Shown here one piece after another: positions 55,390 through 64,000 of a stretch of 64,000 bases of DNA. Below the pieces are notes generated by a model that saw only the letters and a list, made by a program, of their open reading frames with translations, was not told the DNA's origin and did not search any database. Source of the stretch: Paenibacillaceae bacterium (GTDB taxonomy: Bacteria; Bacillota; Bacilli; Paenibacillales; CANHGK01). The translations under genes and the position numbers were made by a program. The DNA lies in contig CANHGK010000009.1 of assembly GCA_947460235.1 (NCBI GenBank), positions 41,809-105,808 of the forward strand, given 5' to 3'. The number at the start of each line of letters is the position of its first letter. The stretch's first letter is position 1.

Positions 55390-56688
55390 TTAACCCGATG
55401 TCGTCCAACGGTCAATGCCTTCAACTTCACCTGACGTCGTATTGATGTCCACTTGTACTTGTTTCCCATCTAAATCACCGAACCAACGTAAACAGCGGAC
55501 TTCGTCTCCAAACTCATTTTCTCGTAAGATGTCGTATCCGATCGTCCAATCGACTTGCGGATCTAACATTTCTTGCATAGCAGATTGATCCCACAACACC
55601 CCAGGCAATTTCCGCTGATGATGATTTTCTAAATATGCAGATGCATCCAATGATAAAACACTTCCATCATCCAATGATGCTCGGACAACAATCCGATCAG
55701 ATGCTAACCAAATTCCATCTTGATCAGGAACAAGTCGGAACGTAATCCAATGATGATTCGGTTGCATTTTTTCAATATGCCAACCATTATTTGGATATAC
55801 CGCATTCATCATTTTTAACACTCGCATCTTTAATTCATTGTCTGAAAAATTTACTTTATTTGGTTCGTAGTCGCTACTGAACGTTCGAATGTGCTGACAA
55901 GTCTGATCAAACGAGATACGAATTTTAGAATCATTCAAGGTACAACCCGATTCTCCATCTGTTCGTGTCCATGGAGACGATTCGCTTCTCGAAACATTAA
56001 ATTTTCCCATGAAATATGCCGCGTCATGGATTAATCTTGTCGTTGATACTTGTTTTCTTGTCGCGTTACTAGTTGGTCTTACGGTCGATTTAGGAGATGC
56101 TGATGGCTTTGCGTTTAACATTTGAATGCCACTTTGATCCGCATCCAGTAACGCAAGACTTAATTTGGACTTTGGTTCAGATTGATCAAGTTCACTCCAT
56201 CCATCATTTCCACTCCATAAATTCGCTTGAACGTTTTCCATTGCAATTCGTATTGCTTTGGTTTTGTGATACCAGTCATGCACTTTAGAATTGACGACCT
56301 TTCCATTTGGATGAATCGCCTGTTTGTACGCTTCGGTTTGTAGATCATGTAAAAAACGCTGTGTCTGTTCCATTGGTTGATTAATCAATGGCAACACCGC
56401 TAAATCCTGCTGTGCCATTTGACTCAAGCGCCATACATGCGCCCAATAGCGTTTTTGACCGTTCGTCGAGTGAATTAACTCCATATTTTCAAATTCATCT
56501 TGCGTTCTCGACAACATATCATTCAAGTGAAAAAATGCGCGTTGATACGAGACATCTGACTGTGCTTTTACGGTTTGATGTTGCGATTGTGCTAACCATG
56601 CCGCATACCAAACCGCCAATCCGAACATTACAAACAACACGAGATTTGAATACCGAAGACGCTTCAAGTGATACGCCGTTTCACCCAA
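55390..56688 (-). CDS. ypeB: Spore germination protein YpeB
   Basis: YpeB stabilises and controls the cortex hydrolase SleB in the spore inner membrane. A single N-terminal helix (~12-30) anchors a long extracytoplasmic region, and two or more PepSY-like repeats lie in the C-terminal half (ISFDQTC..., LRWFGDLDGKQVQVDINTTSGEV). At ~432 residues it fits. The start should be TTG at 56688 behind AAGGAGGT, which lies in the gudB terminator. The sleB gene that normally precedes it is absent. Confidence 0.85.
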   Translation of the reverse strand: MGETAYHLKRLRYSNLVLFVMFGLAVWYAAWLAQSQHQTVKAQSDVSYQRAFFHLNDMLSRTQDEFENMELIHSTNGQKRYWAHVWRLSQMAQQDLAVLPLINQPMEQTQRFLHDLQTEAYKQAIHPNGKVVNSKVHDWYHKTKAIRIAMENVQANLWSGNDGWSELDQSEPKSKLSLALLDADQSGIQMLNAKPSASPKSTVRPTSNATRKQVSTTRLIHDAAYFMGKFNVSRSESSPWTRTDGESGCTLNDSKIRISFDQTCQHIRTFSSDYEPNKVNFSDNELKMRVLKMMNAVYPNNGWHIEKMQPNHHWITFRLVPDQDGIWLASDRIVVRASLDDGSVLSLDASAYLENHHQRKLPGVLWDQSAMQEMLDPQVDWTIGYDILRENEFGDEVRCLRWFGDLDGKQVQVDINTTSGEVEGIDRWTTSG

Positions 56689-56695
56689 ACAAAAA

Positions 56696-56730
56696 ACCTC
56701 CTTTTTCGCTAGTTTGGCGAAAAAAGAGGT
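56696..56730 (-). terminator. Terminator after gudB, overlapping the ypeB ribosome site
   Basis: ACCTCtTTTTTCGC/GCGAAAAAgGAGGT stem with a 7-base loop, followed by TTTTTTG. The 3' arm contains the AAGGAGGT used by ypeB. Confidence 0.8.
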
Positions 56731-56751
56731 CTTCCATACATACAAATACAA

Positions 56752-58002
56752 TTAAATCCAACCACGCAATCGCGCTGCTTCCGCCATTTTACGAACGCCG
56801 GTCATATAGGCAGCCAAACGCATGTTTACATCTCGTTTCAAATGCGTATCATATATTTTTTCAAATGCACCAATCAAAATCGCTTCGAGTTTTTGATGCA
56901 CTTCTGCTTCGCTCCAGTAATAACCCTGATTATTCTGTACCCACTCAAAATACGAAACGATCACACCACCTGAGTTTGCAAGGACGTCAGGAACAAGTAG
57001 AATACCTCGTTCTGTTAAAATCTTTGTCGCTTCTGGTGTCGTCGGACCATTCGCCGCTTCCACGATAATTTTGGCTTGGATTTTATCTGCATTTGCCATC
57101 GTAATTTGATTTTCGATTGCAGCAGGCACCAGAATATCGCAGGGTAACTCTAACATTTCATTATTTGAGATCGTTTGTGGAAAATATTTTGTAATCGTAC
57201 CGAAGGAATCTCGTCGGTCAAGCAAATCCTCAACATCTAAACCATTTTCGTTATAAATTGCACCATATGCATCCGAAATCGCGATGACTTTGGCTCCTTT
57301 TTCTTTCATAAATCGTGCCAAGTATCCGCCTGCATTCCCAAACCCTTGAATCACAACACGCGCACCTTCAACGGGAATGTTTTTACGTCGTAACGCTTCA
57401 TGAATCATAATTGTTACTCCATATGCAGTTGCTGTTTCACGGCCTTGAGAACCACCAAGTACGATTGGTTTGCCCGTAATAAATGCAGGCGAGTCAAACT
57501 CCCGAATCCGACTATATTCATCAAACATCCACGCCATAATTTGTGAATTTGTCATGACATCTGGTGCCGGAATGTCTTTTGTTGGTCCTACCAATTGGCT
57601 AATCGCACGCACATATCCGCGGCTTAATCGTTCCAACTCCCCGAATGACATTTTTCGAGGGTCACAGATGACGCCACCTTTTCCGCCGCCATAAGGTAAA
57701 TCGGCAATTCCACATTTCAAACTCATCCAAATCGATAACGCTTTCACTTCATCTTCCGTCACATCTGGGTGAAAACGTACACCGCCTTTTGTTGGACCAA
57801 CTGCATCATTATGCTGTGCACGATAACCGGTAAACATTTGCGTTTTTCCGTTATCCATACGAACCGGGATCCGAACTGTCAATACACGAAGCGGCTCTTT
57901 TAACAGTTCATACATCTCTTCACCGAATCCCATTTTGATAAGTGCCTCTCGAATGGTATGTTGCGTGGAGTTTAGTACATCCATTGCATCGTTTGTACTC
58001 AT
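56752..58002 (-). CDS. gudB: Glutamate dehydrogenase (GudB/RocG type)
   Basis: Interconverts glutamate and 2-oxoglutarate. It has PTKGGVRFHPDV, the catalytic KCGIADLPYGGGKGG, APDVMT and the Rossmann VIQGFGNAGG. 416 residues. Position near ypeB-cmk is as in B. subtilis gudB. No duplication of the kind that inactivates some laboratory gudB alleles is seen. Confidence 0.92.
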   Translation of the reverse strand: MSTNDAMDVLNSTQHTIREALIKMGFGEEMYELLKEPLRVLTVRIPVRMDNGKTQMFTGYRAQHNDAVGPTKGGVRFHPDVTEDEVKALSIWMSLKCGIADLPYGGGKGGVICDPRKMSFGELERLSRGYVRAISQLVGPTKDIPAPDVMTNSQIMAWMFDEYSRIREFDSPAFITGKPIVLGGSQGRETATAYGVTIMIHEALRRKNIPVEGARVVIQGFGNAGGYLARFMKEKGAKVIAISDAYGAIYNENGLDVEDLLDRRDSFGTITKYFPQTISNNEMLELPCDILVPAAIENQITMANADKIQAKIIVEAANGPTTPEATKILTERGILLVPDVLANSGGVIVSYFEWVQNNQGYYWSEAEVHQKLEAILIGAFEKIYDTHLKRDVNMRLAAYMTGVRKMAEAARLRGWI

Positions 58003-58029
58003 GTAATCTCCCCCTTTTTCGAAGCAAGT

Positions 58030-59454
58030 TTACCCTAATTCCAACTCTCCGCGCATTCCGGCGCGATTTTTGACAACTTGGATTCGCCAACCATTCGATG
58101 GTCTACGGAATACTTCGGCAGCAAAATCGGTCGTCGCCAATAATGGTGCTGGAACTGTCCAATTTGAATCGGGAATTGGTAAACCAGCTAACACAACGAT
58201 GTCCCATAGTTGACTCCATGTTTTCAGCACATAGCCAAGCGTGATTAGCGCTGAATTACTATAGGGATCCATCGAAGGGTTAATCAGTCTGAGCATTTGA
58301 TCGACAACGATGACAGGTGCCTGACCGGTCGCGCGAACAATTTGTTCTACTGCATTACTAACATCTTCTGCTGATGTATCGATTTTGCCTTCCATTGTCC
58401 ATAGCATCGTCGCAATCGCTTGATATGCTTTATTCGCATCTGATACTAATTCCGCCTCAACCAGTCCACGTTGCATCGCTTGAAGCGGAACTTCAAGCAG
58501 CCGTGAAATACTATACTGCCATAGTTCATAACTGCTATTGTCCCAACTTAGATACAGCACCGGCGTACCTTGAAGCGCTAACTCATCTGCGATTGATTTC
58601 ATAAGTGCGGTTTTGCCGCATTCACTTTTTCCATACCATAAATAAAATCCTTCTCGAATGCCCCCGCCCGTCCATTCATCAAGGACATCATATCCACTCG
58701 ACCACCACTGCACGACATCTTCTTTGGTCAGTTTTGCATATTCTTCGGTATATGCCGTTAAATATTTCACATCAGGATTCATTGGCGTAACCATTTGTTC
58801 TTGAACCGAATGCTGAATAATTGCAATAAACGTTTGTGTTGGGTCCTCTACGCGAAGGAAAAAATCGTTCACGTCACGGAAGCCCTCCGGTAATTGAATG
58901 ACCATCCCACTAATTCCACTTGATTCAATTAATTCTGCAATACGAGCACTTTCACGCCGGCCCATTTCATCATTTCCCATACAAATTAAGACGCGATGAC
59001 CTTCTAACATTTTTGCATGTGTATCCTTAAACAACATCACATTCGGCATACAGATTGCAGCAATACCCGATTGGTGTAGTGTAATTACGTCAAATACACT
59101 TTGACAAAACACCAAATCTTCCGAAGCTCCTAGTACACCATGATTAAAAAAAATAAGATTTTCTCCAATAAGAACTTTATACTTTGGTTCACGATGATCA
59201 AGCGCACGACCAATTAAATCGACGATTTGCTCTGATGTATCAATAACTGGGAATACGACGCGATGTTCAAAAAAGTGATCAATTAATTTCGACTCGTTCG
59301 GGCTCACAAATCCAATTTCACCAGGATCGTAACCAATACGAAACAACTCAATCGTTTCTTCTGTCAGACCGCGTTCAATTAGGTATTCATATGCCTCGTT
59401 ATTTAATGACTTTTGAAAGGCTAGCGTTAGTGCATCCAAATCAAATTGCATCAT
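58030..59454 (-). CDS. Fused DnaG-like (degenerate TOPRIM) and DnaB-like helicase protein
   Basis: Residues ~15-110 match the start of the DnaG polymerase domain (AYEYLIERGLTEETIELFRIGY, FPVID, GRALDHREPKY) without the zinc finger. The TOPRIM motifs are damaged: EGYMD reads QSVFD and DGD reads GND, so priming activity is doubtful. Residues ~250-474 are a DnaB-type RecA fold: Walker A GKSECGKT, Walker B VIVVDQMLRL, and the late KNRAGMRGE motif, all intact. The layout recalls Twinkle and phage T7 gp4. The ATG at 59454 follows GGGGAGG. Between gudB and mltG; no phage genes nearby. Confidence 0.8.
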   Translation of the reverse strand: MMQFDLDALTLAFQKSLNNEAYEYLIERGLTEETIELFRIGYDPGEIGFVSPNESKLIDHFFEHRVVFPVIDTSEQIVDLIGRALDHREPKYKVLIGENLIFFNHGVLGASEDLVFCQSVFDVITLHQSGIAAICMPNVMLFKDTHAKMLEGHRVLICMGNDEMGRRESARIAELIESSGISGMVIQLPEGFRDVNDFFLRVEDPTQTFIAIIQHSVQEQMVTPMNPDVKYLTAYTEEYAKLTKEDVVQWWSSGYDVLDEWTGGGIREGFYLWYGKSECGKTALMKSIADELALQGTPVLYLSWDNSSYELWQYSISRLLEVPLQAMQRGLVEAELVSDANKAYQAIATMLWTMEGKIDTSAEDVSNAVEQIVRATGQAPVIVVDQMLRLINPSMDPYSNSALITLGYVLKTWSQLWDIVVLAGLPIPDSNWTVPAPLLATTDFAAEVFRRPSNGWRIQVVKNRAGMRGELELG

Positions 59455-59504
59455 GATCGCCTCCCCGAATAAACGCAACTTGTAATGCGGGAATTTCGTT
59501 TTGA

Positions 59505-60557
59505 TTAATTTGATCCGCTCTCACTTAATCGGATGTTTTTTCGGTGTTCTGCGTACGTAGGCGCAAAATAATGTCGGTTCGTACCATCTTTGCGAGTCAC
59601 ATAGAACAAATCTTTCGTATCATCCGGATAAATAGCAGCTTTAATTGCTTCAAATCCTGGATTGGCAATCGGACCAGGTGGTAAGCCGGTATGTTTGTAT
59701 GTGTTATACGGTGAATCGATTTCCAAATCTTTGAACGTGAGACGCTCTTTTTGCTGTGCAAAGGTGTACTGAATGGTTGCGTCGATTTGAAGCGGCATTT
59801 TTGCGTGTAACCTGTTATAAATGACACTTGAGACATGTGCTCGTTCATCCGGAACTCGCACTTCGCGCTCGATCAGTGAAGCGATTGTCAATGCATCTTG
59901 GAGCGTTAAATTTGAGGCCTTCAAATGAGTTTTCCAATCTACTGGTAGTTGTCGCAATTGATGTGCCAACTCATCCCGCATTCGTTCGAGAATATCGATC
60001 GGCTTTGCTTCTTTTGGAAACGAATATGTTTGAGGAAATAAATAGCCCTCTAAGCGTCGCTTTGATTCATCCGTTGCATCTGGTAATGCTAAATCTGCTG
60101 TCGAGCTCAAGGTACGGGCCGCCACATCAAACTGCTTGTCCGTCATAAAGCCTATTTTCACAAGTCGTGTTTTAATTTGTTCGAGTGTAAACCCTTCTGG
60201 AATTGTAATTGTTTCTTCTTTTAATTGAATTTTCCCGGTCATCATTTGTTCCAATAGTTCATGCCATGTCATACCTTCGCGAAAAGTATAATTACCTGCT
60301 TGAATTTTTTTGGATTCCGGATTGAATCGCATATAAAGTGCAAATAAATATGCATCCCGAATCACATTTTCTTTTTTTAGTTGTGTTGCGATTTCCCATT
60401 GATTCGAACCGACAGCAATTGAAACGTGAATTTGTTTATTATGATCATTTCCAATCGGTTTGCTACCCCACCAAAGGTAAATACCGCCTGCGATACCAAC
60501 AACGACGACACCAACGATGAACCGCCCGATTAGCCAGCGAATCCACTTACTTATCAT
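59505..60557 (-). CDS. mltG: Endolytic murein transglycosylase MltG
   Basis: Cuts nascent glycan strands at the membrane. One N-terminal helix (~8-27), a LysM-like region, then the YceG catalytic domain with the Glu in ASLIEREVRVPDER and YNTYKHTGLPPGPI. The ORF track adds 12 codons; AAGGAGG precedes the ATG at 60557. 350 residues. Confidence 0.94.
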   Translation of the reverse strand: MISKWIRWLIGRFIVGVVVVGIAGGIYLWWGSKPIGNDHNKQIHVSIAVGSNQWEIATQLKKENVIRDAYLFALYMRFNPESKKIQAGNYTFREGMTWHELLEQMMTGKIQLKEETITIPEGFTLEQIKTRLVKIGFMTDKQFDVAARTLSSTADLALPDATDESKRRLEGYLFPQTYSFPKEAKPIDILERMRDELAHQLRQLPVDWKTHLKASNLTLQDALTIASLIEREVRVPDERAHVSSVIYNRLHAKMPLQIDATIQYTFAQQKERLTFKDLEIDSPYNTYKHTGLPPGPIANPGFEAIKAAIYPDDTKDLFYVTRKDGTNRHYFAPTYAEHRKNIRLSESGSN

Positions 60558-60587
60558 ATGTATAATATCCTCCTTACGATACAAAAA

Positions 60588-60622
60588 GCCCATCCGCGGA
60601 ATGCAAATATCCGAGGATGGGC
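60588..60622 (-). terminator. Terminator after the ireB-ruvX-DUF1292 operon
   Basis: GCCCATCC/GGATGGGC stem extended by CGG/CCG, then TTTTTG on the minus strand. It precedes mltG. Confidence 0.85.
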
Positions 60623-60635
60623 ATTTAAGGTCAGT

Positions 60636-60944
60636 TTACGATTCCGATTGCTGTTCGAACAACCACTCGTCCACCCATTCAGCAACTTGTTCCCATTCAT
60701 CTTCATCATCAATGGATTCTAATTGCCATTCACCGTCTGATTGTTCAATGGCATATACAAATAACCATTCATCTGCGTCTTGTTGTCCATCAGGGGACAA
60801 CACAGCATACACTTTTGAACCAACGAGCCATTCGACCATGATCCGATGTTCAACTTCGTGTCCATCATCATCAGTCAGCATCACATGTAACCCGTATTGC
60901 TCTGTCAAACGACCGCTAGGTACTCGAACTTGTTCAGTACTCAC
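60636..60944 (-). CDS. DUF1292 family protein (second of a tandem pair)
   Basis: A 102-residue, very acidic protein with several Trp residues near the C-terminus. It shares the DUF1292 pattern (VMLTDDDGHEVEHRI, then VYAVLSPDGQQDADEW) with its neighbour but is only distantly similar to it. The GTG start overlaps the previous stop. Function unknown. Confidence 0.7.
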   Translation of the reverse strand: MSTEQVRVPSGRLTEQYGLHVMLTDDDGHEVEHRIMVEWLVGSKVYAVLSPDGQQDADEWLFVYAIEQSDGEWQLESIDDEDEWEQVAEWVDEWLFEQQSES

Positions 60945-61246
60945 TTAGAATCATCCTCAGTAGCAATTAAAGTATTGAACGTTTGTTCGACAATTGCCCA
61001 CTCTTCTGGATCTTCGATTGGGGACAATTGAAGGACACCATCTTCGTCTTCTTCTTCACGGAATGCAACAACTTCATCTGCATCTTCGTCATCATATGGT
61101 AATAACATTACATATGTTTTTCCATTTGAATCGACTTCGAAACGCATAATTACTTCAAATGCAATTTCTTCATCTGTTTCTTCATCTTGAATATAAATAA
61201 TTTCCGGTTCCATTTCTTCCATGTCAAACTCGTGTTGCTCTGTCAT
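60941..61246 (-). CDS. DUF1292 family protein (YrzB-like)
   Basis: A ~101-residue acidic protein with IIYIQDEETDEEIAFEVIMRF and YVMLLPYDDEDADEVVAFR, the DUF1292 pattern. In Bacillales yrzB follows yrrK (ruvX) and yrzL (ireB), which is the order here. GAAAGGATG favours the ATG at 61246. Function unknown. Confidence 0.85.
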   Translation of the reverse strand: MTEQHEFDMEEMEPEIIYIQDEETDEEIAFEVIMRFEVDSNGKTYVMLLPYDDEDADEVVAFREEEDEDGVLQLSPIEDPEEWAIVEQTFNTLIATEDDSK

Positions 61247-61251
61247 CGGAT

Positions 61252-61668
61252 TCATCCTTTCGGACGGGCATCAAGAAATGTTTGTAAAATCAATGCTGCC
61301 GCCACTTGATCAATTTTTTTCTTGCGTTTTACCCGACTTACGTCAGCTTCAATCATCATCCGCTGAGCAGCTGCTGTTGTTAACCTCTCATCAACAAGAT
61401 GAACATTACAGTGTGTACGGTCCTTTAATCGCTCAGAAAATTCCTTGCAATATTGTGCCTTGGGACCAAAAGAACCATTCATATTCAGGGGTAAACCGAG
61501 AACATACTCTTCAACTTCGTAAATTCGTGTTAATTCCTCGATACGAGAAACGTCTTTTTCAAAACTTTGACGGCGAATCACTTCTACAGCTTGGGCCGTC
61601 CAGCCAAATGGATCGCTAACAGCAATCCCGATCGTTTTCTCGCCCAAATCGAGCCCCATCCATCTCAT
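61252..61668 (-). CDS. ruvX: Holliday junction resolvase-like nuclease RuvX (YqgF/YrrK)
   Basis: RNase H-fold nuclease. It starts [20 protein letters not shown], then LGLPLNMNG and VDERLTT, and ends with the [13 protein letters not shown] helix. 138 residues. The family is linked to rRNA end processing. It overlaps ireB as ATGA. Confidence 0.93.
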   Translation of the reverse strand: MRWMGLDLGEKTIGIAVSDPFGWTAQAVEVIRRQSFEKDVSRIEELTRIYEVEEYVLGLPLNMNGSFGPKAQYCKEFSERLKDRTHCNVHLVDERLTTAAAQRMMIEADVSRVKRKKKIDQVAAALILQTFLDARPKG

Positions 61669-61961
61669 GCTTTGGAACCGTCCGCGTTTGCCTCACGATT
61701 GTTCAGCATATACGAACGCACCAATTCTTCCATTAACTCATCTCGCTCACATTTACGAATCAAACTTCTCGCATTATTGTGACGAGGAATGAAGGCAGGG
61801 TCGCCGGATAATAAATAACCGACTAACTGGTTCACAGGATTATAACCCTTTTCCAAGAGGGCATCGTACACCGTCACCAATACTTCACGAGTCGATACTT
61901 CAACCTCGTCGGATTTACTATTAAATTTGACGGTATTATCCATTGGATTAATCTCAGCCAT
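61665..61961 (-). CDS. ireB: IreB-family regulatory protein (UPF0297, YrzL)
   Basis: A 98-residue IreB family protein; in Enterococcus the homologue is a phosphorylation target of the Ser/Thr kinase IreK. Motifs [37 protein letters not shown] are nearly invariant. The N-terminal NTVKF retains a Thr. AGGAGGAA precedes the ATG. Slightly longer at the C-terminus than usual. Confidence 0.94.
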   Translation of the reverse strand: MAEINPMDNTVKFNSKSDEVEVSTREVLVTVYDALLEKGYNPVNQLVGYLLSGDPAFIPRHNNARSLIRKCERDELMEELVRSYMLNNREANADGSKA

Positions 61962-62020
61962 GAACCGTTCCTCCTACAAATGAGTAATAAAAAGCAAAAG
62001 TGGATGATGCCTATATTGTA

Positions 62021-64000
62021 CTAAATCTTTTGACTTAAGAGCAAATCGGCAACTGATTGAAGTGCACCTGCAAGCTTCGCTGGTTCCTTTGCACCTGCTT
62101 GCGCCGTATCCGGACGACCACCGCCACTACCGCCGCATGTTGCTGCAACCTCTTTGATCAATTTACCTGCATGTACACCACGTTTTTGTAAGTCTTCGGA
62201 TACACAAGCCATCAAATTCACTTTGCCATCTGAAACACTTCCGAGCACAATGACCGCAGAGGACAATTTTTGTTTGAGAGCGTCCATCATCGATCGCAGT
62301 GCGTCAACCGAGTTCGCTTCAACTTGTACTGCCAATACTTGAATATCTCCGACATATACGACCTTTGATAACAAATCTCCGGAAGCAGCTTGTTGTAGTT
62401 TCGTTAATAACGATTCATTTTCACGTGACAAATCGCGAATTTGCGTTTGTAACCCTTCAATCCGTTTCGGTAAATCTTTTGATTTTGCTTTCACTAACTC
62501 TGCCGAATCCGCAAGCAAAGTCAATTGTTGTTCAACGAATTGATATGCAAAGCGACCGGTTACTGCTTCAATTCGGCGTGTGCCAGAACCAATTCCGCTC
62601 TCGCTAACCAACTTAAACAAACCAATTTGTGAAGAGTTTTTTACATGGCAACCACCACAAAGCTCAAGGCTATAACTACCTACCGTAACAACACGTACGA
62701 TATCACCATATTTTTCGCCAAACAATGCCATGGCGCCCATTGCTTTCGCATCCGCAATTGCTTTCACAGCAGTCTGAACGTCAATTTGTTTCCAAATTTG
62801 TTGGTTCACACGTAGTTCAATCTCTTTCCATTCTTCTTCGGTCATACTTCCATAATGCGTAAAATCAAAACGCAAACGTTCTGGTTCTACAAGTGAACCG
62901 GCTTGATTAACATGATCGCCAAGCACTTCTTTCAATGCTTTATGCAGCAAATGCGTCGCTGTATGGTTACGAACGATGTCTTCACGCTCTTGTTTTGCCA
63001 CACGCGCTTCAACAATATCCCCGACGTTAATATTGCCATATGAAACTTCGACGACATGTACATGTTGACCATGCGGTGCTTTATATAAGGATTGAACAAC
63101 TGCAGAGGAACTAACTGTTGATATCGTTCCGTGATCACTCACTTGACCGCCGCTCTCCGCGTAGAACGGTGTTTTCTCAAGAATCAATTGACCTTTTTGA
63201 CCGGTGCCGATCGTTTGAACCAACTCATCACCGACCACGATTGCGATCACTGCTGTATTCACATATAACTCATCGTACCCAACGAATTGACTAGGGGCGG
63301 ACAATTCGCCCCATACGCCGCCTTGAACTTTCATACTATCAATATCTTGACGAGCGGCACGCGCACGTTCGCGTTGTTCGTTCATAGAGACGTCAAATCC
63401 TGCTCGGTCAACCGACAATCCTTGCTCCGCCGCATAATCTTCGGTTAAGTCAAACGGAAATCCGTAGGTATCGTATAACTTAAATGCATCCGCACCACTG
63501 ATGATCGCACTTCCATCTGTTTTTGTTTGCAGAACGACTTGTGCAAGTAATTGTAAACCATCCGTTAACGTTTCGTGGAAACGTTCTTCTTCAGTGCGAA
63601 TCACTTTCTCAATCCATTCACGTTTCTCATTAACTTCTGGATAATGAGCCCCCATTACTTCTCCAACAATGCCAACCAATTGGAACAAGAACGGCTTATT
63701 CAAACCAAGTACTTTCCCGTACCGAACCGCACGTCGAAGCAAACGTCGAATGACGTAACCGCGACCTTCATTAGATGGTAGTACTCCATCACCAACAGAA
63801 AATGTAACGGTACGAATATGGTCCGCGATTACTTTTAGTGCCACGTCCGTTGCTAAGTCAACGTGATATTGTACATTAGCTAATCCGCAAGTTTGCTGAA
63901 TAATCGGCTGAAAAAGATCAGTATCAAAGTTTGAATCGACATCTTGAAGAACCGATGCGAACCGTTCTAACCCGGCACCGGTATCAATATTTTTATTTGG
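62021..64000 (-). CDS. alaS: Alanyl-tRNA synthetase (5' part cut off by window edge)
   Basis: The C-terminal ~659 residues are in the window; the frame stays open through 64000 (reading GAGLERFASVLQDV), so the ORF-track Met at 63844 is internal. The editing domain has HTATHLLHKAL and the zinc-type CGGCH motif. A coiled linker and the C-Ala domain with SGGGRPDTAQAGAK follow. Downstream ireB, ruvX and yrzB follow in the standard Bacillales order. Confidence 0.95.
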   Translation of the reverse strand, partial: PNKNIDTGAGLERFASVLQDVDSNFDTDLFQPIIQQTCGLANVQYHVDLATDVALKVIADHIRTVTFSVGDGVLPSNEGRGYVIRRLLRRAVRYGKVLGLNKPFLFQLVGIVGEVMGAHYPEVNEKREWIEKVIRTEEERFHETLTDGLQLLAQVVLQTKTDGSAIISGADAFKLYDTYGFPFDLTEDYAAEQGLSVDRAGFDVSMNEQRERARAARQDIDSMKVQGGVWGELSAPSQFVGYDELYVNTAVIAIVVGDELVQTIGTGQKGQLILEKTPFYAESGGQVSDHGTISTVSSSAVVQSLYKAPHGQHVHVVEVSYGNINVGDIVEARVAKQEREDIVRNHTATHLLHKALKEVLGDHVNQAGSLVEPERLRFDFTHYGSMTEEEWKEIELRVNQQIWKQIDVQTAVKAIADAKAMGAMALFGEKYGDIVRVVTVGSYSLELCGGCHVKNSSQIGLFKLVSESGIGSGTRRIEAVTGRFAYQFVEQQLTLLADSAELVKAKSKDLPKRIEGLQTQIRDLSRENESLLTKLQQAASGDLLSKVVYVGDIQVLAVQVEANSVDALRSMMDALKQKLSSAVIVLGSVSDGKVNLMACVSEDLQKRGVHAGKLIKEVAATCGGSGGGRPDTAQAGAKEPAKLAGALQSVADLLLSQKI

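Noticed and set aside
55266-55469. 67-residue minus-strand ORF overlapping the ypeB end
   Set aside because: No ribosome site, no recognisable domain, overlaps a real gene in another frame.
1-64000. CRISPR arrays, insertion sequences, prophage, tRNA or rRNA genes
   Set aside because: No spaced direct repeats, transposase motifs, terminal repeats with duplications, or tRNA cloverleaf sequences were noticed on either strand by eye.

Overview
The window is a stretch of chromosome from a low-GC, endospore-forming, aerobic Gram-positive bacterium of the order Bacillales. The spore genes spoIVA, spoVIF and ypeB, the bacillithiol genes bshA and bshB1, the split heptaprenyl diphosphate synthase hepS/hepT and strong AGGAGG-type ribosome sites all point there. 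Gene order is largely that of the Bacillus subtilis 'ypi-ypj-pan' and 'cmk-der-spoIVA-hbs-aro-trp' regions, but with differences: futalosine-type menaquinone genes between menG and hepT, cta oxidase genes next to qcrABC, and no mtrAB, trpE, aroA, fapR or sleB at their usual places. An Alicyclobacillaceae- or Paenibacillaceae-like lineage is my inference; sequence reading alone cannot fix the genus. I see no phage, IS element, CRISPR array, rRNA or tRNA.

Layout. About 65 protein genes are called and all but one lie on the minus strand. 1-3355: fatty-acid and phospholipid initiation (fabG partial, fabD, fabH, plsX). 3513-5420: the only plus-strand gene, a REC-sensor-HPt-HATPase hybrid kinase. 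5539-7468: rpmF, yceD, yqeY, rpsU, HIT. 7471-13384: rex, dinG and panBCD behind a structured leader containing a terminator and a Rex-operator-like palindrome. 13427-19051: birA, cca, bacillithiol genes, mgsA, dapB, mazG. 19066-26619: caa3 oxidase (ctaC-G, DUF420) next to the menaquinol:cytochrome c reductase (qcrABC). 26778-29076: DUF2487 protein, a histidine phosphatase, and an ECF sigma/anti-sigma pair. 29241-29352: a candidate small RNA with its own promoter and terminator. 29392-38888: aromatic amino acid operon (tyrA, hisC, trpABFCD, aroH, aroB, aroC). 38919-45502: cheR, ndk, hepT, mqnA, ubiX, ubiA, menG, hepS, hbs. 45686-49405: spoIVA, yphF-like lipoprotein, two 2Fe-2S ferredoxins, yphE-like protein, spoVIF-like protein. 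49505-55185: gpsA, plsY, der, S1 protein, plsC, cmk. 55390-64000: ypeB, gudB, an unusual primase-helicase fusion, mltG, two DUF1292 genes, ruvX, ireB and the 3' part of alaS.

How the genes work together. Respiration is unusually well covered: menaquinone head-group and tail synthesis (mqnA, ubiX, ubiA, menG, hepS, hepT), the quinol:cytochrome c reductase, the caa3 oxidase and its assembly factor, and the NADH/NAD+ sensor Rex. Membrane lipid synthesis appears at both ends (plsX, fab genes; gpsA, plsY, plsC). The chorismate branch supplies Trp, Tyr and futalosine.

The features I find most worth a second look are the Twinkle-like protein with a degenerate TOPRIM (58030-59454), the candidate sRNA (29241-29318), the Rex-like site in the panB leader, the lone divergent hybrid kinase, the large structured terminator at 49025-49115, and the rearranged trp operon head.
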